In this document: piece by piece, positions 26,454 to 34,841 of the stretch
Position numbering within the stretch: position 1 is the first letter of the stretch
Layout of the letters: every line of letters starts with the position of its first letter
Source of the DNA: Brevundimonas intermedia
Lineage (GTDB): Bacteria; Pseudomonadota; Alphaproteobacteria; Caulobacterales; Caulobacteraceae
DNA length: 64,000 nucleotides
NCBI RefSeq assembly: GCF_027922165.1
Contig: NZ_BSFD01000011.1
Location: 702,620 to 766,619, forward strand
Direction: 5' to 3'
Made by a program: the position numbers and the translations under genes
Notes under the pieces: model-generated
The model's database searches: none
Told to the model about the DNA's origin: nothing
What the model saw: only the letters and a program-made list of their open reading frames with translations

Positions 26454-27725
26454 ATGAGTACGATCGCAATCGTCAACGCCCGCCTGCTGGATCCCGCCAC
26501 CGACTATGACGGTCCCGGCGGCGTGCTGATCGAGAATGGCCGCATCGTGCGCGTCGCTCACGGCGCATCGCCCATCGACGCCGATCAGGTCATCGACGCG
26601 GACGGCCTGTGCCTGGCGCCCGGCCTGATCGACATCCGGGTCAAGACCGGCGAACCGGGCGCCGAGCCCAAGGAGACGCTGAAGTCCGCCAGCCTGGCCG
26701 CCGCGGCCGGGGGCGTGACCACCATCGTGGTCCAGCCCGACACCGACCCCGCCGTCGACGACCCGGCGATGATCGACTTCATCCAGCGGCGCGGCGCGGC
26801 CCTGAACCTGGTCAATGTCCGGGCGGCCGGCGCGGCGACCAAGGCCCTGGACGGCCAGCGGATGGCCGAGATCGGCCTGATGGACGAAGCCGGCGCCCTG
26901 TATTTCACCGACGGCGACAAGGTCATCGTCAACAGCCGCACCCTGCAGCGGGTGATGAGCTACGCCGCCGCCTTCAACGCCTTGATCGCCTGTCGCCCGT
27001 CCGACCCCTGGCTGACCGAAGGTTCGGTCGCCGCCTCGGGCGAACTGGCCACCCGCCTGGGCCTGTCCGGCAGCCCGGCCATCGCCGAGCGCATCGGGCT
27101 GGAGCGGGACCTGGCCCTGGTCGAACAGACGGGCGCCCGGTTCCTGGTGGATCAGATCTCGACCGAAGGCGCGCTGGAGACCCTGGCGCGGGCCCGCGCC
27201 AAGGGGCTTGAGGTCGCGGTCAGCGTCTCGATCAACCACCTGTGCTTCAATGAGGTGGACATCGGCGACTATCGCACCTTCTACCGGCTGGACCCGCCGC
27301 TGCGGTCCGAGGCGGATCGCCAAGCGCTGATAGAGGCCGTGCGCGAGGGTCTGATCGACGTCATCACCTCGGCCCACGCCCCGGCCCCCGCCGAGGACAA
27401 GCGCCGCCCGTTCGCCGAGGCCGCGCCCGGCGCCGTCGGCCTGGAGACCCTGCTGCCCGCCGCCCTGACCCTGCACCACGAGGACGGGCTGGACCTGCTG
27501 GACGTGTTGCGGCCCCTGACCCAGGGTCCGGCGGCGCTGCTGGGCCTCGACGCCGGGGTGCTGGCGGAAGGCGCGCCGGCCGATCTGGTGCTGTTCGATC
27601 CCGGCGCGCCGATCATCGTCGATGCGGACAAGCTGCGGTCGAAGTCGAAGAACTCGCCGTTCGACGGGCGACGGCTGCAGGGCAAGGTGATCGGGACCTG
27701 GGTGGGCGGCCGGAAGGTTTTCTGA
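26454..27725 (+). CDS. Non-catalytic dihydroorotase-like subunit (PyrC'/PyrX type)
   Basis: 423 residues with an amidohydrolase fold, but the catalytic residues are gone. The metal-binding HxH after PGLID is Arg62-x-Lys64 (PGLIDIRVKTGEPG), and the catalytic DHAPH is SAHAPA. In Pseudomonas-like class A ATCases such an inactive DHOase is required to assemble and stabilise PyrB, so that is the likely role here, and a true pyrC should exist elsewhere. The ATG at 26454 gives a family-length protein; earlier starts would read through the inverted repeat. Confidence 0.87.
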   Translation: MSTIAIVNARLLDPATDYDGPGGVLIENGRIVRVAHGASPIDADQVIDADGLCLAPGLIDIRVKTGEPGAEPKETLKSASLAAAAGGVTTIVVQPDTDPAVDDPAMIDFIQRRGAALNLVNVRAAGAATKALDGQRMAEIGLMDEAGALYFTDGDKVIVNSRTLQRVMSYAAAFNALIACRPSDPWLTEGSVAASGELATRLGLSGSPAIAERIGLERDLALVEQTGARFLVDQISTEGALETLARARAKGLEVAVSVSINHLCFNEVDIGDYRTFYRLDPPLRSEADRQALIEAVREGLIDVITSAHAPAPAEDKRRPFAEAAPGAVGLETLLPAALTLHHEDGLDLLDVLRPLTQGPAALLGLDAGVLAEGAPADLVLFDPGAPIIVDADKLRSKSKNSPFDGRRLQGKVIGTWVGGRKVF

Positions 27726-27729
27726 CCTT

Positions 27730-27901
27730 GCTTTCGTCATCCTCCGGCAAGCCGCCCCTTCGCGGCGCAGACCGGGGGACCCAGCGGCGCCGAAGGCGAT
27801 GCGTCCGCCGCACCATGTCGAAGTCCTTCGTCCGCGACAGGTTCGCGCTCGCGCGCGCCGCTGGCTCCCCCGGTCGCTGCGCGCCGGAGGATGACGAAAG
27901 C
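27730..27901. repeat. Intergenic inverted repeat between convergent genes
   Basis: Perfect 19-base inverted arms (GCTTTCGTCATCCTCCGGC and its complement, at 27730-27748 and 27883-27901) bound about 134 bases that include a further pair of partial complements around GACCGGGGGACCCAGCGGC. It fills the gap between the pyrC-like gene and the opposite-strand hydroxylase, and may also end transcription from both sides. Confidence 0.8.
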
Positions 27902-27906
27902 TCAGG

Positions 27907-29088
27907 TCACGCCGTCAGCATCCGCTTCACCACCCGTTTGAACGGCGCCGTCGCCTGGCCGGCGCGCAGGGCGGCGCCGCGCGCCAGACGGGCCGGGGGC
28001 GTTTCCTCGGTGAACAGGCGGACAAGGGCGTTGGTGCCCTGGTAGAGCGGCCAGCTGGCCAGACGGTGGTCGCGTTCATAGCGGGCCAGAACCCGTTCCG
28101 ACCCGATGTCCCCGCCCCGCGCCGACTTCAACACCTTGGCCAGGGTCTCCTGTCCGCGCAGACCCAGGTTGAAGCCGTGGGCCGTGACCGGGTGCATGCC
28201 GACGGCGGCGTCGCCGATGAGGGCGAAGCCCTCGCCCGCGAACCGGCGGCTCCAGGTCGTGGCCAGGGGATAGGCGTGGCGGGTTCCGATCAGTTCGAGG
28301 CCGGTCAGCCGTCCCTTCAGCCGCCGTTCCATCTCGACCGCAAAGGCCTGGGGCGACAGGCGCATCAGGTCGGCGATGGCGGGGGCGGCCAAGGTGATCA
28401 CAACCGAGGAGACCCGTTCCTGCGAGTCCGCGACCGGCAGAAGGGCGACGGTCTGACGATGGTCGAACCATTCGGTGGCGACATGGCCGTGCGCCTGGTC
28501 GTGGCGCATCCGGCAGACCATCATCGAGCGACCCAGCCGGTTCATCTCGACGCCGACGCCCAGTTGGTCGCGCACGCCGGAGAAGCGCGAGTCGGCCGCC
28601 ACGATCAGCTTCGCCCGGATCGTCGCGCCGTCGTCCAGCACGACCCGGCCGCGCGGGGCGGCGCCCTGGACGACGCAGGTCGCCACTCGCCGCCCGGCCA
28701 TCAGGGTCACGCCCGGCTGGCCTTCCACGACCTCGAACAGGGCGCGGCGGATCAGGTGGTTGGGGATCAGCACGCCCAGCCGGTCGGCGCCGCCGGCGTC
28801 GAAGGTCAGGGCGAAGGGCGAGCCGCCGTCCAGCACCCGCGCCTCGCGCAGATCCGAGATGTCTTGCGCCGGAATCCGGTCCCAGGCGTCGAGGGACTTC
28901 AACAGGCGGATCGAGTTGTGGGTCAGGGCGATTTCGCGGCCGTCGAAGGCGGGATCTCGCAGGGCGGCCTCGTCCTGTCCCTCGATCAAGACGACCGTCA
29001 GCCCGGCCCCGGCCAGCGACCGGGTAAAGGCCAGGCCTGCGGGTCCGGCCCCGACCACGGCCACGTCGAACATCAGATCATCGTGCAT
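27907..29088 (-). CDS. UbiH/UbiF/COQ6-family FAD hydroxylase
   Basis: 393 residues. FDVAVVGAGPAGLAFTRSLA is the dinucleotide fold; DSRFSGVRDQLG is the DG-like motif; FALIGDAAVGMHPVTAHGFN followed by LGLRGQETL is the second FAD motif characteristic of ubiquinone-biosynthesis hydroxylases. The start at 29088 has AGGAG upstream (GGAGTTCAGCATG). Which ring position it hydroxylates cannot be read, and UbiM-like or broader-specificity versions are possible. Confidence 0.87.
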   Translation of the reverse strand: MHDDLMFDVAVVGAGPAGLAFTRSLAGAGLTVVLIEGQDEAALRDPAFDGREIALTHNSIRLLKSLDAWDRIPAQDISDLREARVLDGGSPFALTFDAGGADRLGVLIPNHLIRRALFEVVEGQPGVTLMAGRRVATCVVQGAAPRGRVVLDDGATIRAKLIVAADSRFSGVRDQLGVGVEMNRLGRSMMVCRMRHDQAHGHVATEWFDHRQTVALLPVADSQERVSSVVITLAAPAIADLMRLSPQAFAVEMERRLKGRLTGLELIGTRHAYPLATTWSRRFAGEGFALIGDAAVGMHPVTAHGFNLGLRGQETLAKVLKSARGGDIGSERVLARYERDHRLASWPLYQGTNALVRLFTEETPPARLARGAALRAGQATAPFKRVVKRMLTA

Positions 29089-29157
29089 GCTGAACTCCTG
29101 ATCCTCCTCCTGCCCTAGCCGGTTCGTCCGCTCCTTGATCGAGCGCAAATCGTCGCG

Positions 29158-30090
29158 TCAGCGCGGGCGGCGGCAGGTCGCGGCCTTGGCGACCTCGGCG
29201 CCCAGCACCGACTGGACCGCCAGAGGCGTGTCGGTGGCGATCACGGTGACGCCCTGGCGATACAGGTCGCGATATTCCGAGACGTCGCTGTCGGCGGCGT
29301 AGCGGTCGTCGCGGCGGCGGCCCTCGGCGCCCAGGGTGACGAACTGGACCTCGATCCCCGCCTGACGCAGGGCCGACCACAGGGCGGGCCTTTCCTCGCG
29401 GGTGCCGGTCCAGGCCAGGATCTGCGACGCGTTCAGCCCGTCCAGATCTTCGACGCCGTCCAGACCGGCCGAGATCATCATCTCCGGCGCCAGGGCCGCC
29501 ACGGCGCGGGCGTCGGCGTCATTATAGGTGATCAGAATGACCCGGTTGGCGGCGCCCGAGCGGCGCACCTGGTCGATCACGGCGCGCGCCAGATCGACCG
29601 TGGTTCCGCCGTCGGCCGGTTTCAGGTCCAGGCTGGCGATGGCGCCGACGCGTCCGGCGGCGTCCAGAGCCTCGGCCAAGGTCGGTGGCGCGGCGTCGGT
29701 CAAGGCGCCGTTCGAGGCCTTCAAGCGGGCGGCCTTGACCTGGGCCAGGGTCAGGTCGGCGACGCGGCCCTGGCCGGTCGTGGTCCGGTCCATGGTCTCG
29801 TCGTGCATCAGGACCAGATGGCCGTCCTTGGTCAGGACCGCGTCCAGTTCGAGGATGGCGCCCGGAATGGCGCGGCCTGTCGCCAGGATGGCGGCGACGG
29901 AATTCTCGGGCTGGTCCATGGCCGATACCGCCCGGTGCGCCGAAATGGCCACGCCGCCGTCGCGGACACAGTCGAAATAGGCGGCCAGGGCCGGTCCGCC
30001 CGTCGGCGTCGGGCGAGACGGCGCCGCGCCGACGCAGGCCGAGGTGGAAATCAGCAAAATCAGGGCGGCGGCGGTGGGGATTCGGGTCAT
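29158..30090 (-). CDS. Glycerophosphodiester phosphodiesterase lipoprotein
   Basis: 310 residues. A lipoprotein signal is visible ([13 protein letters not shown], Cys19). The GDPD TIM-barrel follows: [20 protein letters not shown] with the catalytic His-Arg and the PENS motif, [20 protein letters not shown] with the ExD and MHDE residues, then SLDLKP. Canonical GDPDs have HRG; here the third residue is Ala (HRA). It splits glycerophosphodiesters in the periplasm, or acts on a related diester. Downstream are residues [14 protein letters not shown] typical of the barrel's end. Confidence 0.88.
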   Translation of the reverse strand: MTRIPTAAALILLISTSACVGAAPSRPTPTGGPALAAYFDCVRDGGVAISAHRAVSAMDQPENSVAAILATGRAIPGAILELDAVLTKDGHLVLMHDETMDRTTTGQGRVADLTLAQVKAARLKASNGALTDAAPPTLAEALDAAGRVGAIASLDLKPADGGTTVDLARAVIDQVRRSGAANRVILITYNDADARAVAALAPEMMISAGLDGVEDLDGLNASQILAWTGTREERPALWSALRQAGIEVQFVTLGAEGRRRDDRYAADSDVSEYRDLYRQGVTVIATDTPLAVQSVLGAEVAKAATCRRPR

Positions 30091-30217
30091 CAGACTCTCC
30101 GGCAGGGCGGGCGGACCTGACCCCGCGTCAATCATCGGGTCAAGAGGTCGGATCGCCCTTGCTCCGCAACGCTTGCCGACGCATTTTGCCGCAGCATTTC
30201 GCGGGGAGAGAATCAAC

Positions 30218-30856
30218 GTGCAGGATCTGGTGGGCCCCGCGATCGGGACCTTGGCGCTGGTCGCGCTGGGCGGCTATCTGCTCGGCTCGATTCCGTTCGG
30301 CGTGGTGATCACCCGCGCCGCCGGCGCCGGCGACGTACGCAATATCGGGTCCGGCAATATCGGCGCGACCAATGTGCTGCGCACCGGGCGCAAGGACCTG
30401 GCCCTGGCCACCCTGCTGCTGGACGCCGGCAAGGGGGCGGTCGCCCTGTTGATCGCGCGCGCCCTGTTCGACAGCGAGGTCGCGGGCGCCATCGCCGGCG
30501 GCGCGGCCTTCCTGGGCCACCTGTTTCCCGTCTGGCTGAAGTTCAAAGGCGGCAAGGGCGTGGCCACCTTCTATGGTCTGCTGCTGGCCGCCGCCTGGCC
30601 CCTGGGCCTGATGGCCGGCGCCGTCTGGCTGATCAGCGCCTTCGCCTTCCGCTATTCGTCGCTGGCCGCCCTGATCTCCTCGGCGACCGCGCCGCTGCTG
30701 GCCCTGCTGCCGCTCGCCGCCGTCGGCCTGCCGGTGGGCATGCCGATCCTGTGCCTGACCGTCTTTGCCGCCGTGCTGATCTGGGTCCGCCACCACCAGA
30801 ACATCGCCCGGCTGCTGAAGGGCGAGGAACCGCGTATCGGGGCCAAGAAGGCGTGA
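30218..30856 (+). CDS. plsY: Acyl-phosphate:glycerol-3-phosphate acyltransferase
   Basis: 212 residues with five membrane helices. PlsY makes lysophosphatidic acid. All three conserved loops are present: [14 protein letters not shown] with [40 protein letters not shown], and [21 protein letters not shown] residues near the end. The GTG at 30218 is chosen because GGGGAGAG lies just upstream and it leaves the proper short periplasmic N-terminus. The stop overlaps the GTG of dprA. Confidence 0.95.
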   Translation: MQDLVGPAIGTLALVALGGYLLGSIPFGVVITRAAGAGDVRNIGSGNIGATNVLRTGRKDLALATLLLDAGKGAVALLIARALFDSEVAGAIAGGAAFLGHLFPVWLKFKGGKGVATFYGLLLAAAWPLGLMAGAVWLISAFAFRYSSLAALISSATAPLLALLPLAAVGLPVGMPILCLTVFAAVLIWVRHHQNIARLLKGEEPRIGAKKA

Positions 30857-31923
30857 GGCTGGCGGCGGACGAGCGGTTCGCCCGGCTGCGGCTCGCCCGC
30901 ACCGACCGCATCGGTCCCGTCGCCTTTTCCCAGCTGCTGAGCCGCTACAGCTCGGCCGTGCGCGTGCTGGAGGTCCTGCCCGATCTGGTCCGCAAGTCCG
31001 GCGCGGCCTCCATTCCCCCGCCCGTCGCACGCATTGAGCGCGAACTGGCCGACGGCGAGCGGATCGGCGCTCGGCTGCTGGTGCTGGGCGACGCCGACTA
31101 TCCCGAGATGCTAGCCGCGCTCGACCCGCCGCCGCCGGTCCTGTGGGCCCGGGGTCGGGTCGAGCTGCTGAACGCGCCCTGTGTCGCCATCGTCGGCGCA
31201 CGCATCGCGTCGGCCGGCGGCCAGAGGATCGCGCGCGGCCTGGCGCTGCAACTGGGTCAGGCCGGCCATGTCGTCGTCTCGGGCATGGCGCGCGGCATCG
31301 ACGCCGCCGCCCATGAAGGCGCCCTGGCGAGCGGGACCGTCGCCGTTCTGGGCGGCGGGGTGGACGACATCTATCCGCCCGAGCACGCCGACCTCTACGC
31401 CCGCCTGGTCGACCAGGGCTGCGTGGTGTCCGAAAGCCCCGTCGGCGCCCGCGCCCAGGCGCGCGACTTCCCCCGGCGCAACCGCATCATCTCCGGCCTG
31501 TCGCGCGGCGTCGTGGTGGTCGAGGCCGAGATCAAGTCCGGCTCGCTGATCACCGCCCGCCTGGCGGCCGAACAGGGGCGCGACGTCTTCGCCGTGCCCG
31601 GCTCGCCGCTGGACCCGCGCGCCAAGGGCCCCAACGAGTTGCTGCGCCAGGGCGCCATCCTGTGCGAGGGGATCGAGGATATCGAGCGCGCCTTCCACAC
31701 CTTGCGCACCCTGCGCGCGCCGCCGTCGGATCCCATGGACTATGGCGAGGTGGACGACGCCTTCCTGGACCGGGTCGCCGCCCTGCTCTCCCCCACCCCG
31801 ACGCCGCGCGACGAGATCGCTCGCGCCCTGAACGCCCCCATGGGCCAGGTGGCCGCCGCCCTGCTGGAGCTGAGCCTCGCGGGGCGCGCCGAGCTGCTGC
31901 CGGGCGGTCTCGCGTCCATATAG
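30853..31923 (+). CDS. dprA: DNA-processing protein A
   Basis: 356 residues. DprA loads RecA on incoming single-stranded DNA. A helix-hairpin-helix-like N-terminus (RLRLARTDRIGPVAFSQLLS) is followed by the Rossmann domain: VAIVGARIASAGGQRIARGL, VVSGMARGIDAAAHEGAL, GVVVVEAEIKSGSLITARLA and FAVPGSP. The C-terminal 60 residues form the usual winged-helix (DEIARALNAPMGQVAAALLEL). The GTG start overlaps plsY (GTGA), so the two are translationally coupled. Confidence 0.95.
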   Translation: MRLAADERFARLRLARTDRIGPVAFSQLLSRYSSAVRVLEVLPDLVRKSGAASIPPPVARIERELADGERIGARLLVLGDADYPEMLAALDPPPPVLWARGRVELLNAPCVAIVGARIASAGGQRIARGLALQLGQAGHVVVSGMARGIDAAAHEGALASGTVAVLGGGVDDIYPPEHADLYARLVDQGCVVSESPVGARAQARDFPRRNRIISGLSRGVVVVEAEIKSGSLITARLAAEQGRDVFAVPGSPLDPRAKGPNELLRQGAILCEGIEDIERAFHTLRTLRAPPSDPMDYGEVDDAFLDRVAALLSPTPTPRDEIARALNAPMGQVAAALLELSLAGRAELLPGGLASI

Positions 31924-32061
31924 TGAAGTCTCTTCCGGATTCGTCTTCGATCCGTGATAGTCACCCGATATTCCGCAAGTTTACGGGCGTCCGGCGGCCG
32001 GTGCATTGACACATGGCTCCGCTCCAACCACGTTCGCGCCCCTTCCCGAGACCGAACACGC

Positions 32062-34692
32062 ATGAACCTCGTTATCGTCGAGAGCCCCGCAAAGGCCAAG
32101 ACCATCAATAAATACCTCGGCTCCGGCTATGAGGTTCTGGCGTCTTACGGCCACGTCCGCGACCTGCCATCCAAGGATGGGTCGGTCCTGCCCGACGACG
32201 ACTTCTCCATGCACTGGGAGGCCGACGCCAAGGGCGCCAAGCGGCTGTCCGAAATCGCCGAGGCCGCCAAGCGCGCCGACCGCGTCATCCTGGCGACCGA
32301 CCCTGACCGCGAAGGGGAAGCCATCAGCTGGCACGTGCTGGAAGTGCTGAACAAGAAGAAGGCGCTGAAGGACACGCACGTCGAACGCGTGACCTTCAAC
32401 GCCATCACCAAATCCGCCGTGCTGGAAGCCATGGCCAATCCGCGTCAGATCGACATGGAGTTGGTCGAGGCCTATCTGGCCCGCCGCGCCCTCGACTATC
32501 TGGTCGGTTTCACCCTGTCGCCCGTCCTGTGGCGCAAGCTGCCGGGCGCGCGCTCGGCCGGCCGGGTTCAATCCGTCGCGCTTCGCATCGTCGTCGATCG
32601 CGAGATGGAGATCGAGAAGTTCAAGGCGCAGGAATACTGGTCCATCGAGGCCGACCTGAACGCCGACAGCCCGCCCTTCACCGCCCGGCTGGTCAAGCAC
32701 GCCGGCAAGCGGGTCCAGCGTCTGGACATCAAGGACGAGGCGACCGCCGCCGCTGCGCGTGCGGCCATCGACGCCGGCGACTTCACCATCAACTCGGTCG
32801 AGAAGAAGCCGGTGCGCCGCAACCCGGCCCCGCCCTTCACCACCTCGACCCTGCAACAGGAAGCCTCGCGCAAGCTGGGCTTCAGCGCCCAGCGCACCAT
32901 GCAGGCAGCGCAGAAACTGTATGAGGGCGTGGACGAGACCGGCGGTCTGATCACCTATATGCGGACCGACGGCGTCCAGACCACGCCCGAGGGCATCGCC
33001 CAGGCGCGCGAGGTCATCGCCAAGGAATTCGGCCCGGCCTTCGTTCCGCAGGAACCGCGCTATTACAAGACCAAGGCCAAGAATGCTCAGGAAGCGCACG
33101 AAGCGATCCGGCCGACCAACATCGCCCGCCATCCCGACAGCCTGCGCCTCGAATCCGATCTTCAGCGTCTGTACGAGCTGATCTGGAAGCGGATGGTCGC
33201 CTCGCAGATGGAGGCGGCCCGCATGGACCGCACCACGGTCGATATCGAAACCCCGGACGGCCTGACAGCCTTACGCGCCACCGGCCAGGTGGTGACCTTC
33301 GACGGCTTCCTGGCCGTCTATGAGGAAGGCCGCGACGAGAAGCAGAAGGGCGCGGAAGAGGACGAGGGCGACGACACCAGCCGCCTGCCTGCGCTGAAGG
33401 AAGGCGCCAAGGCCAAGGTCGACGCCATCCGCACCGACCAGCATTTCACCGAACCGCCCCCGCGCTATTCGGAAGCCACCCTGGTCAAGAAGCTGGAAGA
33501 ACTGGGCATCGGCCGGCCGTCGACCTACGCCTCGACCCTGTCGACCCTGCGCGACCGCGAATATGTGCGGGTGGACAAGAACCGCTTCTATCCCGAGGAC
33601 AAAGGACGGCTGGTCACGGCCTTCCTGGAACAGTTCTTCGCCAAGTGGGTCGAATACGATTTCACCGCCGCGCTGGAGACCCGTCTGGACGAGGTGTCGG
33701 CCGGTCAACTGGACTGGAAGGTGCTGCTGCGCGAGTTCTGGGCAGACTTCCACGCCGCGACCCAGGCCGCCGGCGAACTGCGCACCACGGCCATTCTCGA
33801 CGCCCTGAACGAGTCCCTGGGCGCCCATATCTTCCCGGCCAAGGAAGACGGGTCCGACCCGCGCGAATGCCCGCTATGCCACCAGGGCCAGCTCAGCCTG
33901 AAGACCAGCCGGTTCGGCGCCTTCATCGGCTGCGCCCGCTATCCCGACTGCAAATATACCCGGCCCGTCGCCAGCCCGTCGGCTGAAGACGGTTCGGCGG
34001 AAAGCGGCGACCGCGAACTGGGCATGGATCCCGAGACCGGCCAGCCGGTGCAGTTGAAGATCGGTCGTTTCGGCCCCTATGTCGAAATCACGCCGCCCGA
34101 GGGTGAAAAGCCCAAACGCTCGTCCCTGCCCAAGGGCTGGTCCCCCGCCTCGCTGACGCTGGACCAGGCTCTGCGCCTGCTGGCCCTGCCGCGCGAGGTC
34201 GGGGTTCACCCCGAGGACGGCAAGATGATCACGGCGGGCCTGGGCCGTTACGGACCCTTCGTCCTGCACGCTGGCACCTATGCGAACGTCTCGGACATCG
34301 ACGAGGTGTTCGAGGTCGGCCTGAACCGCGCCGTCGCCCTGCTGGCCGAGAAGCGCGCCGGCCGTCCGGGTCGCGGCGCCGCCACGGCCCCGCTGAAGGA
34401 CCTGGGCGCCCACCCGGAGACGGGTGAGCCGATCCACGTCATGGCCGGACGCTTCGGGCCCTACGTCAAGTCGGGCAAGATCAACGCCACCCTGCCCAAG
34501 GGCACGGCGCCCGAAGACCTGACCCTGGAAGACGCCCTGCCCCTGCTGGCCGCCAAGGCCGGCGCGGCGCCGAAGAAGAAGGCCCCAGCGGCCAAGAAGG
34601 CGGCTGCGCCCAAGAAGGCTGCGGCTGCGAAGAAGCCGACGGCCAAGAAGGCGCCGGCGAAGAAGAGCGCCAAGGCGAAGGCGGAAGACTGA
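32062..34692 (+). CDS. topA: DNA topoisomerase I
   Basis: 876 residues. The TOPRIM domain starts MNLVIVESPAKAKTINKYLG and includes ATDPDREGEAISWHVLE. The active-site tyrosine is Tyr299 in GLITYMRTDGVQ. One four-cysteine zinc module (CPLCHQGQLSLKTSRFGAFI then GCARYPDC) sits near 615-645, followed by three repeats of the G-R-F/Y-G-P-Y/F type used in alphaproteobacterial enzymes. The C-terminal tail from about 830 is almost only Lys, Ala and Pro (histone-like). The ATG at 32062 matches the family N-terminus; a TTGACA at 32006-32011 may be part of its promoter. Confidence 0.97.
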   Translation: MNLVIVESPAKAKTINKYLGSGYEVLASYGHVRDLPSKDGSVLPDDDFSMHWEADAKGAKRLSEIAEAAKRADRVILATDPDREGEAISWHVLEVLNKKKALKDTHVERVTFNAITKSAVLEAMANPRQIDMELVEAYLARRALDYLVGFTLSPVLWRKLPGARSAGRVQSVALRIVVDREMEIEKFKAQEYWSIEADLNADSPPFTARLVKHAGKRVQRLDIKDEATAAAARAAIDAGDFTINSVEKKPVRRNPAPPFTTSTLQQEASRKLGFSAQRTMQAAQKLYEGVDETGGLITYMRTDGVQTTPEGIAQAREVIAKEFGPAFVPQEPRYYKTKAKNAQEAHEAIRPTNIARHPDSLRLESDLQRLYELIWKRMVASQMEAARMDRTTVDIETPDGLTALRATGQVVTFDGFLAVYEEGRDEKQKGAEEDEGDDTSRLPALKEGAKAKVDAIRTDQHFTEPPPRYSEATLVKKLEELGIGRPSTYASTLSTLRDREYVRVDKNRFYPEDKGRLVTAFLEQFFAKWVEYDFTAALETRLDEVSAGQLDWKVLLREFWADFHAATQAAGELRTTAILDALNESLGAHIFPAKEDGSDPRECPLCHQGQLSLKTSRFGAFIGCARYPDCKYTRPVASPSAEDGSAESGDRELGMDPETGQPVQLKIGRFGPYVEITPPEGEKPKRSSLPKGWSPASLTLDQALRLLALPREVGVHPEDGKMITAGLGRYGPFVLHAGTYANVSDIDEVFEVGLNRAVALLAEKRAGRPGRGAATAPLKDLGAHPETGEPIHVMAGRFGPYVKSGKINATLPKGTAPEDLTLEDALPLLAAKAGAAPKKKAPAAKKAAAPKKAAAAKKPTAKKAPAKKSAKAKAED

Positions 34693-34695
34693 CTT

Positions 34696-34839
34696 CCTTC
34701 TCCCCTTGCGGGAGAAGGTGGCCGAGCGAAGCGAGGTCGGATGAGGGGTCGGTCAGTGCATGACCGGCCCTTTTCCATTGAAGACGGAGCAACCCCTTAT
34801 CCGGCCCTGCGGGCCACCTTCTCCCGCAAGGGGAGAAGG
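34696..34839. repeat. Intergenic inverted repeat with perfect 28-base arms
   Basis: The 28-base arms (34696-34723 and 34812-34839) are perfect inverted complements, each containing a CTTCTCCC...GGGAGAAG mini-hairpin. The spacer of 88 bases has gagcgaagcgaggtcggatgaggggt. It lies between convergent topA and the big glycosidase gene, so it may also act as a terminator. Its family differs from the repeats at 26.3 and 38.1 kb. Confidence 0.88.
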
Positions 34840-34841
34840 GA

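Noticed and set aside
32006..32028. TTGACA with GCTCCAAC as the topA promoter
   Set aside because: The spacing of nine bases is too short for the alphaproteobacterial consensus, so it is mentioned only as a possible -35 element.
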